A program made the translations under genes and the position numbers. The notes under the pieces were generated by a model. That model made no database searches. It worked only from the letters and a program-made list of their open reading frames with translations, and was not told the DNA's origin. From Spirochaetota bacterium (GTDB lineage Bacteria; Spirochaetota; UBA4802; UBA5550): DNA of 32,130 nt. How positions within the stretch are numbered: the stretch's first letter is position 1; each line of letters begins with the position of its first letter. The stretch covers positions 1 to 32,130 of the forward strand of contig JAFGJX010000015.1 in assembly GCA_016928865.1 (NCBI GenBank). The letters run 5' to 3'. Shown here in pieces: positions 15,712-23,169 of the stretch.

Positions 15712-16575
15712 TCAGAATGACACGGCTGCGGACATGTTTATCCCGTAGAAGATATCATGCTTGCTCGGATAATACCGGTGGGGTGTGATGTGAAAATAGA
15801 GGTACTGGAGCCTTCCCCCCACGGCAATGGTTGCGTGTATGGGCCTGATGTGGTAGGCAAGCGTCACGATTTCGTTTCCGCCGTATGCAACAGAGGTCCG
15901 GTCGCCATTGTCCTCGCTCCCCTTCTGGGAGCCGACAAGCACGATACCTGAAAAATTCATCAGGAGATACAAATCCCCCGTGATGGGCAGCGAGCAGCCG
16001 ATGCCGGCGCCCATGCCTCCGGAATTATATTCTATATCCTCTTGCGATTCACTTATTATCAATTCAAAGGTTCTTTTTCTGTACTGATAGCCCTGGTACT
16101 TGGGGCCGAAAAAAAATTTAAACAGGGAATTGATCTGGTAGCTTACAAGCAGATCGCAGTCATATTTTTTTGACTTCAGTGACACGCGATATGGAAAGAT
16201 GACGGGGGGACCTCCCAGCATATAGGGATAGTTGTATGCTAACAATGTTCCTTCAATTTCACCATACAGAAAATTACCGGCTATCTGCCACCGGTTTATT
16301 GTGACCGATACAGATGGACCGTACATGAATGAGCCTTTCGGAAGTGAATAGTCTCCTTCAATATAAACCGGTGCTTTTTGATGAAATTTTTTCCACACCG
16401 GCGCCCAGTTCGCATAATAGGCCGTGAAGGCCATGGTAAATGTCACCGCGCGTTTTTCTCTTTCCACGGCGGCAGCATCGGCCGGTTCCTGCGAATAGGA
16501 AGCACCGTTCAGCGCCAGCAGGCACGCAACAAGAGCAAACGATCCGGCCATGTGTTTGATATTTTTATTCATCAT
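15712..16575 (-). CDS. Putative outer-membrane beta-barrel protein
   Basis: The product has 287 residues. The N-terminus has a signal peptide (MNKNIKHMAGSFALVACLLAL, cleavage near ASYSQ). The mature protein has alternating aromatic/polar strands, for example VSVTINRWQIAGNFLYGEIEG, VSLKSKKYDCDLLVSYQI and YLLMNFSGIVLVGSQ. It ends in a Phe (SAAVSF), as expected for recognition by the BAM complex. GGGGGA precedes ATG 16575 by 5 bases, and a second ATG follows immediately. A barrel of about 10-12 strands is plausible. No porin or transporter family could be named. It is divergent from the nitroreductase gene. Confidence 0.68.
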   Translation of the reverse strand: MMNKNIKHMAGSFALVACLLALNGASYSQEPADAAAVEREKRAVTFTMAFTAYYANWAPVWKKFHQKAPVYIEGDYSLPKGSFMYGPSVSVTINRWQIAGNFLYGEIEGTLLAYNYPYMLGGPPVIFPYRVSLKSKKYDCDLLVSYQINSLFKFFFGPKYQGYQYRKRTFELIISESQEDIEYNSGGMGAGIGCSLPITGDLYLLMNFSGIVLVGSQKGSEDNGDRTSVAYGGNEIVTLAYHIRPIHATIAVGGRLQYLYFHITPHRYYPSKHDIFYGINMSAAVSF

Positions 16576-16623
16576 GAAATCCCCCGTGAAAAATCATTAT
16601 ATATATTTTTCGAACAAATCCTG

Positions 16624-16643
16624 TCCAGCGCTTTTTGGCTGGA
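16624..16643. repeat. Stem-loop sharing 16 bases with the right-end repeat
   Basis: TCCAGC (16624-16629) pairs with GCTGGA (16638-16643) around an 8-base T-rich loop. The 16 bases 16621-16636 (CTGTCCAGCGCTTTTT) recur exactly at 31751-31766 and with two changes at 27876-27891. It lies upstream of both divergent genes. Confidence 0.45.
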
Positions 16644-16730
16644 ACCGGAATACCGCAGCCGCCAGCCATTGAAAAAAAATATTGATTTTTAGCGACAATG
16701 CTTTTTTGTTGCTTGCAACGGAGAAAAACC

Positions 16731-17237
16731 ATGTCCGACAACGAAATCATCAGAGCCATAAAGGCCAGGCGCTCCATACGGAAGTATTCGGGAGAGTCAA
16801 TCTCTCCTGGGGCCATCGAGGACATCCTCGAGGCGGGCCGCTGGGCCCCGTCAGGCCTGGACAATCAGCCGTGGCGGTTCAGCGTCATAACCGATGCCCG
16901 GTCAAAGGAACAGCTGGCCCCGCTTACCGCGTACAGCCGCATCGTCAAGGAGTGCGCCGCCTGCATCGCGGTGTTCTACCATCTCCCTGACGGCTATGAC
17001 CGTGACAAGGACGCTATGGCCATCGGCGCGTGCGTGCAGAACATGCTCCTTGCCGCCGCTTCCCTCGGCCTCGGCGCGGTATGGTTGGGAGAAATTCTGA
17101 AGCGCAAGGCCGAGGCGCGCGACCTGCTCGGTGTCGACGACAGCTGCGAGCTCATGGCCGTGATTGCCATAGGGCATCCCGCTGAATCACCCCGCTCGAG
17201 CAGGAAAAGACTGTCATCATTGATATTGAAACAGTGA
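16731..17237 (+). CDS. Nitroreductase-family FMN oxidoreductase
   Basis: The product has 168 residues. ATG 16731 is chosen because ACGGAG lies about 9 bases upstream, and an upstream in-frame start lacks support. The FMN-binding N-terminal motif RRSIRKYSG and the block APSGLDNQPWRF are typical of the nitroreductase/SagB-like NADH-FMN fold. The central helix AIGACVQNMLLAAASLGLGAVWLGEI and the GHPAES C-terminal turn also match. It would reduce nitro, quinone or flavin-type substrates with NAD(P)H in the cytosol, as a homodimer. Upstream, GTTGC and GCAAC (16708-16712 and 16715-16719) form a short dyad. A DUF401 gene follows 85 bases downstream, with no obvious functional link. Confidence 0.88.
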   Translation: MSDNEIIRAIKARRSIRKYSGESISPGAIEDILEAGRWAPSGLDNQPWRFSVITDARSKEQLAPLTAYSRIVKECAACIAVFYHLPDGYDRDKDAMAIGACVQNMLLAAASLGLGAVWLGEILKRKAEARDLLGVDDSCELMAVIAIGHPAESPRSSRKRLSSLILKQ

Positions 17238-17322
17238 ACGGGACCGCGCGACACTTGAATCATGGCACGAGACGGGTCCTCCTGGATGACAAAATGACAA
17301 GAATCGCAAGGTAAAAGCAGCA

Positions 17323-18591
17323 ATGGAGATCATATATTCAATCCCTTTTATCATACGAGTGCTTCTCTCACTCGCGTTCATTCTCATTGTGAACAGGATT
17401 ACCGACAGGCTTTATCTTGCAGTCGCATGCGGGACGCTTGTTCTCGGATTCATGTCGGGACACGGCCCTGCCTCTCTTGCAGCTATAATCCTCGCTAAGA
17501 CACTGTCGGCAAACACGCTTTTTCTCATGGTCATCATTTTCCAGGTAATATGGTTGAGCCGCCAGATGTCCGATGCGGGCGTCATGAAGGACCTCGTCTC
17601 GTCAGTAAAAGGCGGACTCTCCAGGAGGGCCTCCATCGCGGTCCTGCCCGCGGTCATCGGGCTTCTCCCGATGCCGGGCGGCGCCCTTTTTTCCGCCCCC
17701 CTGGTTGACGAGTGCGATTCCGGAAACGAGATCACGCCCCTCAAAAAAACCGAAATCAATTACTGGTTCCGCCACATATGGGAATACTGGTGGCCGCTGT
17801 ATCCCGGCGTCATTCTCGCCGTAGATCTCACGGGCCTCCCCATCATGCATTTTATGGCATATCAGCTGCCCCTGAGCTTTCTTTCAATTGCCGCCGGATA
17901 CGTTTTTATCCTGCGCGGTGTTGAACGCATCAAAAACAACGGAGGAAAAAGAGACGCCCTGCGGGAAACAATAATTCACATGGCTCCTGTTATTATTATC
18001 ATCCTTGCGTATGGCCTGATCAAGATATTCATCCCGGCCGTTTCGGCACTTAACAAATACCTGCCGATGATCGCGGGGATCTTTGTCGCACAGGCATATC
18101 TTCAGGTGAGGAGGCCCATTCCGTCCGCGGGCTGGAAAAAAATTCTGATTTCGGGAAAGACGGCCAACCTCGCGCTCCTGGTGCTCCTGATACTCCTGTA
18201 TGGGGGATGCATCGGCTCACCCCTGCCCGACGGCAGCTTTATCATGGACCACATGCGCCGGGAGCTTTCCTCCTGGGGCATTCCCGTATTTATCGTCATC
18301 ATGCTGGTCCCCTTCATAAGCGGAGTCACGACCGGTATCGCGGTCGGATTTGTCGGAGCAAGCTTTCCGATTGTGACAAGCCTCGCGGGGGGAGACATCA
18401 GCTATCTGACGCTCGCCTACGCGTGCGGCTACATGGGAATGATCCTGTCGCCGGTCCACGTCTGTCTGGTCGTCACCGCAGAGCATTTCAATACAGACGT
18501 CGGAGCGGTCATCAGAAACCTGCTCAGGCCCGCGGCCGCAGTGCTGGCCGGAACCCTGGCCCTGCATCTTGTTTACCGGATGCTTTTCTGA
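17323..18591 (+). CDS. DUF401 family integral membrane protein (transporter-like)
   Basis: The 422-residue polytopic inner-membrane protein has about 10-11 hydrophobic segments. I recognise the DUF401 pattern from the central LPAVIGLLPMPGGALFSAPLVDE (about 106-130), FRHIWEYWWPLYPGVIL, and the repeated half containing SGVTTGIAVGFVGASFPI and GYMGMILSPVHVCLVVTAEHF. The arrangement resembles IT-superfamily (GntP/citrate-type) carriers with two re-entrant PG-containing loops, so secondary transport of an organic anion is likely. The substrate is unknown. AAGG sits about 11 bases before ATG, which is a little far. A GC-rich dyad (18596-18611) follows the stop. Confidence 0.8.
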   Translation: MEIIYSIPFIIRVLLSLAFILIVNRITDRLYLAVACGTLVLGFMSGHGPASLAAIILAKTLSANTLFLMVIIFQVIWLSRQMSDAGVMKDLVSSVKGGLSRRASIAVLPAVIGLLPMPGGALFSAPLVDECDSGNEITPLKKTEINYWFRHIWEYWWPLYPGVILAVDLTGLPIMHFMAYQLPLSFLSIAAGYVFILRGVERIKNNGGKRDALRETIIHMAPVIIIILAYGLIKIFIPAVSALNKYLPMIAGIFVAQAYLQVRRPIPSAGWKKILISGKTANLALLVLLILLYGGCIGSPLPDGSFIMDHMRRELSSWGIPVFIVIMLVPFISGVTTGIAVGFVGASFPIVTSLAGGDISYLTLAYACGYMGMILSPVHVCLVVTAEHFNTDVGAVIRNLLRPAAAVLAGTLALHLVYRMLF

Positions 18592-18629
18592 TTTCCCGGT
18601 CGGCGGACCGGTCGGTGCTGCGGGCCTGA

Positions 18630-18657
18630 AAATTAATTCTCTCCGCATTATTAATTT
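18630..18657. promoter_or_regulatory. AT-rich dyad upstream of the thiolase gene
   Basis: AAATTAAT (18630-18637) and ATTAATTT (18650-18657) are exact 8-bp inverted arms with a 12-base spacer, 73 bases before the thiolase start. The size fits an operator for a dimeric regulator. No recognisable promoter boxes were found beside it. Confidence 0.3.
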
Positions 18658-18730
18658 CCTTTACAAATAACAGACCCGGGAAAGACTGTGAGACACGGCG
18701 TCAGCAAGTAATTATTTGGAGGATACATCC

Positions 18731-20020
18731 ATGAAAGACGTGGTAATTGTAAGCGGTTCGAGGACGGCCATTGCGAAATTCGGCGGCTCGCTGAAATCGG
18801 TTCCGGTCGTTGACCTTGGCGCGCTGGTAATAAAAGATGTGCTGAAAAGAGCGGGGCTCAGACCGGTAATGAGCGACCTCATGAAAGAGGTGGCCCCGGA
18901 CAAGCTCAAGTCTCAGGGCATGATAGAGCTGGAAAAAAAGGCGTATGACTGGAGCGATTCGCTCGCGCCGGTGAGCGTCGACGAGGTCATCATGGGCAAC
19001 GTGCTGCAGGCGGCCCAGGGCCAGAACACCGGCAGGCAGGCAATGATCAAGGCCGGACTCCCCAAGGAGACTCCGGCCTGCACCATCAACAAGATATGCG
19101 GCTCGGGCCTCAAGGCGATCGCCGAGGGCGCGCAGGCCATCATGGCCGGCCAGGCTGACGTTATCATCGCCGGGGGACAGGAAAACATGTCGCTTGCTCC
19201 CATGGCGCTCAAGGACGCGCGCTGGGGCTACCGGATGGCGATCAGCGGCGTGGGAGAGGTGCATGACCTCATGGTGTTTGACGGGCTCTACGAGATATTC
19301 TACGGTTACCACATGGGTCTGACCGCGGAGAACATCGCAGCGACATACGGCATCAGCCGCAAGGAACAGGACGAGCTGGGACTGCTCTCCCATACCAGGG
19401 CGCGCAAGGCCATCAAGGACGGGCTTTTCAAGGAAGAGATCGTGCCCGTGGTGATGAAGGGACGCAAGGGAGACGAGGTCTTCGCTGAAGACGAGCGCCC
19501 CATGGATACGACCATCGAAAAAATGATGGAGATGAAGCCGGCGTTCAAAAAGGACGGAACGGTTACGGCGGGGAACGCCTCCGGTATAAACGACGCCGCC
19601 GCCGCGGTCTTGATGATGAGCGCGGAAAAAGCAAAGGAGCTCGGCCTCAAGCCGATCGTGAAGATAAAGGCCTTCGCCGCCGGCGGCGTTGACCCGGCGT
19701 ACATGGGCCTCGGCCCTGTGCCCGCGGTCCGCAGGGTGCTGAAGCAGGCAAAGATGACAGTGAAGGACCTGGAGATGATCGAGTTGAACGAAGCCTTTGC
19801 CTCCCAGGCGATCGGCTGCTTCCGCGAGCTCGGCATGGACACCGAAAAGCCGAACCAGCTCGGGAGCGGGATATCCCTCGGCCACCCGATCGGCTGCACC
19901 GGCGCCCGAATGATGGTCACGGCGATGCATGAGATGAAGCGGAAAAATCACGCCAACTGCCTCATTACCATGTGCATCGGCGGCGGCATGGGCTTCGCGA
20001 TGATCGTGGAAAAGGCCTAG
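18731..20020 (+). CDS. Acetyl-CoA C-acyltransferase (thiolase)
   Basis: The product has 429 residues. ATG 18731 is chosen because TTGGAGG ends 8 bases upstream. Thiolases condense or cleave acyl-CoAs. The catalytic Cys123 is in NKICGSGLKA, followed by NEAFASQAIG, the His-containing GHPIGCTGAR and the second Cys motif MCIGGGMG. Compared with ordinary 390-residue thiolases, in which the nucleophile lies near residue 89, there is an insertion of about 34 residues at roughly 45-78 (SDLMKEVAPDKLKSQGMIEL). The insertion looks helical and charged. The gene has its own terminator. With the acyl-CoA ligase it suggests fatty-acid degradation or acetoacetyl-CoA metabolism. The symbol is withheld because several paralogue types share these motifs. 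Confidence 0.93.
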   Translation: MKDVVIVSGSRTAIAKFGGSLKSVPVVDLGALVIKDVLKRAGLRPVMSDLMKEVAPDKLKSQGMIELEKKAYDWSDSLAPVSVDEVIMGNVLQAAQGQNTGRQAMIKAGLPKETPACTINKICGSGLKAIAEGAQAIMAGQADVIIAGGQENMSLAPMALKDARWGYRMAISGVGEVHDLMVFDGLYEIFYGYHMGLTAENIAATYGISRKEQDELGLLSHTRARKAIKDGLFKEEIVPVVMKGRKGDEVFAEDERPMDTTIEKMMEMKPAFKKDGTVTAGNASGINDAAAAVLMMSAEKAKELGLKPIVKIKAFAAGGVDPAYMGLGPVPAVRRVLKQAKMTVKDLEMIELNEAFASQAIGCFRELGMDTEKPNQLGSGISLGHPIGCTGARMMVTAMHEMKRKNHANCLITMCIGGGMGFAMIVEKA

Positions 20021-20044
20021 CGGGTCCCCCGCTGAAAGAAAAAG

Positions 20045-20067
20045 GCGGCCTCCGGGCCGCTTTTTTT
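20045..20067 (+). terminator. Intrinsic terminator after thiolase
   Basis: GCGGCC (20045-20050) pairs with GGCCGC (20055-20060) around the loop TCCG. Seven T follow directly. It lies 24 bases after the thiolase stop. Confidence 0.85.
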
Positions 20068-20128
20068 ATGTGTTGACATAGAATTTTTTTCATGTACCCT
20101 GCTCCATCATACCAAAAAGGAGCACGCT

Positions 20129-20563
20129 ATGAAAAAACCGATAGTCCCGCTCATCATCGCCTTCTGTCTCACGGTCACGGCCGCGTTGCCGGCTGCGTTC
20201 ACCGCCGCGCCTGAATCGGTCCTCGGCACCTGGCTCGTCCCAAAGGAGGACGCAAAGGTGACCATCAGCAAATGCGGCGAGAATTTCTGCGGCACCATTA
20301 CCTGGCTCAAGACCCCCGAAGACCTCGACACGAAAAATCCCGATCCGGAAAAACGGAAAAACAAGATTCTCGGCATGAAAATGCTCTGGGGATTCACCTT
20401 CAAAAAAAATGAGTGGGTCGGAGGGCAGATCTACGACCCTGATTCGGGAAACACCTACAAGTGCAAAATGTGGCTCAAGAGCGAGGACAGGCTGAACGTC
20501 AAGGGGTATGTCGGGATACCGCTGTTCGGACGGTCAGAAATCTGGACCCGCGTCACGAAGTAA
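20129..20563 (+). CDS. Secreted DUF2147 protein
   Basis: The product has 144 residues. A Sec signal peptide covers about 1-26 (MKKPIVPLIIAFCLTVTAALP...AFTAA). The mature domain carries the DUF2147 hallmarks. These are LGTWLVPKEDAKVTISKCGENFCGTITWL near the start, GMKMLWGFTFKKNEWVGGQIYDPDSGNTYKC in the centre, and LNVKGYVGIPLFGRSEIWTRV at the end. The fold is a small beta-barrel of unknown function in the periplasm. A Cys pair near the N-terminus and another in YKCKMW could form disulfides. AAAGGAGC lies 6-9 bases before ATG. TTGACA at 20073-20078 could be its -35, but the -10 is unclear. The next gene is a DUF2147 paralogue. Confidence 0.85.
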   Translation: MKKPIVPLIIAFCLTVTAALPAAFTAAPESVLGTWLVPKEDAKVTISKCGENFCGTITWLKTPEDLDTKNPDPEKRKNKILGMKMLWGFTFKKNEWVGGQIYDPDSGNTYKCKMWLKSEDRLNVKGYVGIPLFGRSEIWTRVTK

Positions 20564-20595
20564 GGACCGACGCTTCTGTCAAACCGGTAATAAAC

Positions 20596-20624
20596 TTGAC
20601 ATGATGTTCAATTATTGATATCAT
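20596..20624 (+). promoter_or_regulatory. Sigma-70 promoter for second DUF2147 gene
   Basis: TTGACA (20596-20601), a 17-base spacer and TATCAT (20619-20624) give a near-consensus promoter. It lies just before the gene starting at 20657, leaving a leader of about 25 bases, so the second DUF2147 gene can be expressed on its own. Confidence 0.65.
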
Positions 20625-20656
20625 GCGCGATACAATATCCGAGGAGGTATAAAGGG

Positions 20657-21118
20657 ATGAAGAGATTCGTTACTGTTGCAATAATCGTGTTGGCCGCGGT
20701 CGCGGTCATGAACACCGGCGTGCGGGCCGAGGAGGTGCTTGCGGGCACCTGGAAAACGATCGCTGATGAAGGTCCGGACAAGGGCAAGGCAAAATCGCAT
20801 CTGGTTATATTTGAAAAGGACGGCGTCTATGCGGCCAAGGTCGTCAAGCTCCTGCTGAAACCCCAGGACACCCTCTGCGATAAATGCAAGGACGACCTCT
20901 ACAATAAGCCGGTGGTCGGCATGCTGATCTTTTCCAACATGAAAAAAACCGGGAACGTGGACAAGAAGTTCGGGGAAGAATATGCGGGCGGAAAAATCCT
21001 GGACCCGGACAACGGCAAGTTCTACACCTGCAAGATCTGGGTCAAGGGCGACATCCTGACCGTTCGCGGCTACCTCGCGTTCTTCTATCGGACCCAGAAG
21101 TGGTACCGGGTAAAATAA
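20657..21118 (+). CDS. Secreted DUF2147 protein (paralogue)
   Basis: The product has 153 residues. ATG 20657 is chosen because GAGGAGG (20641-20647) lies 9 bases upstream, and an earlier in-frame start at 20615 would overlap the promoter. A signal peptide covers about 1-23, with cleavage after VRA. The DUF2147 domain shows LAGTWKTIADEGPDKGKAKSHLVIFEKDG, GMLIFSNMKK, GGKILDPDNGKFYTCKIWV and VRGYLAFFYRTQKWYRV. Two Cys in LCDKCKDD form a CX2C pair absent from its neighbour. The role is unknown but periplasmic. It is followed by an intrinsic terminator and shares only moderate similarity with the first copy, so the duplication is old. Confidence 0.86.
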   Translation: MKRFVTVAIIVLAAVAVMNTGVRAEEVLAGTWKTIADEGPDKGKAKSHLVIFEKDGVYAAKVVKLLLKPQDTLCDKCKDDLYNKPVVGMLIFSNMKKTGNVDKKFGEEYAGGKILDPDNGKFYTCKIWVKGDILTVRGYLAFFYRTQKWYRVK

Positions 21119-21146
21119 TCACATCCTGTGATAGAACCCATTGAAA

Positions 21147-21175
21147 AAGCGGCTGACCAATCAGCCGCTTTTTTT
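21147..21175 (+). terminator. Intrinsic terminator after second DUF2147 gene
   Basis: AAGCGGCTGA (21147-21156) and TCAGCCGCTT (21161-21170) form a perfect 10-bp stem with loop CCAA. The T-run continues to 21175. Confidence 0.9.
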
Positions 21176-21269
21176 ACGATCAGCCGTAGTTCCTATTATC
21201 TCAAATGACAAACGCACATTCTCATTCCGCCGATCATGAGCTGAGCGCCGGGCATTTCCTGTTACTTTC

Positions 21270-21299
21270 TTGACATATCGCTCGGGCTGTGCGGATTAT
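21270..21299 (+). promoter_or_regulatory. Possible promoter of the methionine operon
   Basis: TTGACA (21270-21275) is followed after 18 bases by GATTAT (21294-21299), about 47 bases before the first gene. I saw no SAM-, SAH- or cobalamin-riboswitch-like structure in the 170-base gap. Confidence 0.4.
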
Positions 21300-21345
21300 C
21301 GCTTAATCAGAAACCGGACCGCACTATTTACCAAGGAAGCCTGCT

Positions 21346-23166
21346 ATGCACCCATTTCTATCAAAGCTCGCGGAAGGAAGGGCGATCCTCTTTGACGGCG
21401 CCATGGGCACGATGATCTATGACAAGGGCGTGTACATCAATCAGTGCTTTGACAGCCTGAACCTGACCCAGCCGCGCATGATTGAGGATATACATGCTGA
21501 ATATGTCAAGGCGGGCTGCGACGTGCTCGAAACAAACACCTTCGGCGCGAACAGGATAAACCTGGCAAAGTACGCCCTGGCCGAAAGCGTACGCGACATT
21601 AACATCGCGGGAGCGCGCATCGCACGCGCCGCCGGCCCCGAACTCCTTGTCGCCGGGTCGATAGGCCCGCTCTCCACCAACGTGGAACCGCTCGGCGCCG
21701 TGTCTCGCGCGGATGCGGAGGACGCCTATTGCGAACAGGCGGACGCCCTGATCGAGGGGGGCGTGGACCTTCTGATATTGGAAACCTTCGGACAGATGGA
21801 GATGATCAGGGCGGCGGCAGGAGCCGTTCTCTCGAATAAAAAGCTCCCGGTCATCTTCCAGCTTGCGGTCAACCACGAAGGCCGAACCGACTACGGCACG
21901 CCCATGGAACACGCCGTGACATTCTTAAACGAAACCGATGTGGACGTTATCGGGCTGAACTGCACCATCGGCCCGGCGCCCATGCTCGATCTGCTGAAGC
22001 GCCTGACGCGCCTCACCATGAAGCCGATCTCCATTCAGCCGAACGCGGGATATCCCCGCCTCGTGGGCGGACGGAACATCTACATGACCACGCCGGAATA
22101 CATCGCCGAGTACGCGGTCCAGTTCCTGGGCGCGGGCGCGAGCATCATCGGCGGCTGCTGCGGCACCACGCCCCGCCACATCAGGGCGATGAAGCAGGCG
22201 ATCAGGTCGCGATATCCGGAAAAACGCGAGAACAGGATTGAAAAGGCCGCCCCCCGCGACGCGGTGGAGCCGGTGCCGCTGGCCGACAAGTCGCGCCTCG
22301 CGGCCAAGTTCGCCCGCGGGGAATTCGCGGTCTCGGTCGAGATCACGCCGCCCCGCGGCTGCGACGCGTCAGCCGTCATCGAATCGGCGAAGCTCCTCAA
22401 ACAGAACGGCATCGACGCCGTCAACATCCCGGACGGCCCGCGCGCCTCGGCGCGCCTGGCCCCCATGCCGCTCGCCATTCTGCTCGAGCGCGATGCGGGG
22501 ATAGAGACCGTGCTCCATTACACCTGCCGCGACCGGAACATCATCGGCATGCAGTCGGACTTCCTGGGCGCGCACGCGGCCGGCCTCCGCAACGTGCTGA
22601 TCATCACCGGCGACCCGCCCAAGCTCGGCGACTACCCGTACGCCACCGCCGTTTTCGACCTGGATTCGATCGGGCTCACGCGGGTGGTAAGCGGGCTGAA
22701 CCACGGCCATGACATCGGCGGCAACCCGATAGGAAAGCCAACCGCCTTCTGCATCGGCGTGGGCGCGAACCCGGGCTTCGAAGACCAGGCGCGCGAGATT
22801 GACCGCCTCTTCCAGAAGAAGGAGGCGGGAGCCGAGTTCATCATCACCCAGCCGGTCTTCGACATCGCGCAGTTCGAATCATTCATGACGAGCATACAGG
22901 GTATCGGGATTCCGCTCCTGGCAGGACTCTGGCCCCTTGTCTCCTTTAAAAACGCGGAGTTCATGAACAACGAGGTGCCCGGAGTCATCGTGCCCCAGTC
23001 GATCCTCGACCGGATGCGCGACGCCGGTACCGGGCCGGAGGCCGTTAAGGTCGGCATCCAGATCGCCCGGGAGCTTATGCGCGAGATGAAGGGCATGATA
23101 CAGGGCGTGCAGATATCGGCCCCCTTCGGACGCGTCCAGCACGCGATCGACGTCCTGGAGGCATAG
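21346..23166 (+). CDS. Bifunctional homocysteine S-methyltransferase / methylenetetrahydrofolate reductase
   Basis: The product has 606 residues and two fused enzymes. Residues 1-290 are a homocysteine S-methyltransferase domain with FDGAMGT at 16-22 and a full zinc site of Cys206 (LNC) and Cys271-Cys272 (GGCCGTTPRHI). Residues about 315-606 are a MetF-type 5,10-methylene-THF reductase with FAVSVEITPPRG, TCRDRN, ITGDPPK and FIITQPVFD. The same architecture is known from Bacillus YitJ. The reductase would make 5-methyl-THF, and the methyltransferase part can use a methyl donor for methionine synthesis. AAGGAAG precedes ATG by about 9 bases. MetH begins 3 bases after the stop, so the reductase feeds it directly. 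Confidence 0.93.
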   Translation: MHPFLSKLAEGRAILFDGAMGTMIYDKGVYINQCFDSLNLTQPRMIEDIHAEYVKAGCDVLETNTFGANRINLAKYALAESVRDINIAGARIARAAGPELLVAGSIGPLSTNVEPLGAVSRADAEDAYCEQADALIEGGVDLLILETFGQMEMIRAAAGAVLSNKKLPVIFQLAVNHEGRTDYGTPMEHAVTFLNETDVDVIGLNCTIGPAPMLDLLKRLTRLTMKPISIQPNAGYPRLVGGRNIYMTTPEYIAEYAVQFLGAGASIIGGCCGTTPRHIRAMKQAIRSRYPEKRENRIEKAAPRDAVEPVPLADKSRLAAKFARGEFAVSVEITPPRGCDASAVIESAKLLKQNGIDAVNIPDGPRASARLAPMPLAILLERDAGIETVLHYTCRDRNIIGMQSDFLGAHAAGLRNVLIITGDPPKLGDYPYATAVFDLDSIGLTRVVSGLNHGHDIGGNPIGKPTAFCIGVGANPGFEDQAREIDRLFQKKEAGAEFIITQPVFDIAQFESFMTSIQGIGIPLLAGLWPLVSFKNAEFMNNEVPGVIVPQSILDRMRDAGTGPEAVKVGIQIARELMREMKGMIQGVQISAPFGRVQHAIDVLEA

Positions 23167-23169
23167 GCG

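Noticed and set aside
18701..19951. Long minus-strand open frame opposite the thiolase gene
   Set aside because: It is His/Arg/Leu-rich with no motifs and lies wholly antisense to a clearly real thiolase. It is a by-product of GC-rich codon usage.
21176..21345. Possible SAM or cobalamin riboswitch before the methionine operon
   Set aside because: The gap is short and lacks the conserved cores of either class. Only a modest promoter is visible.
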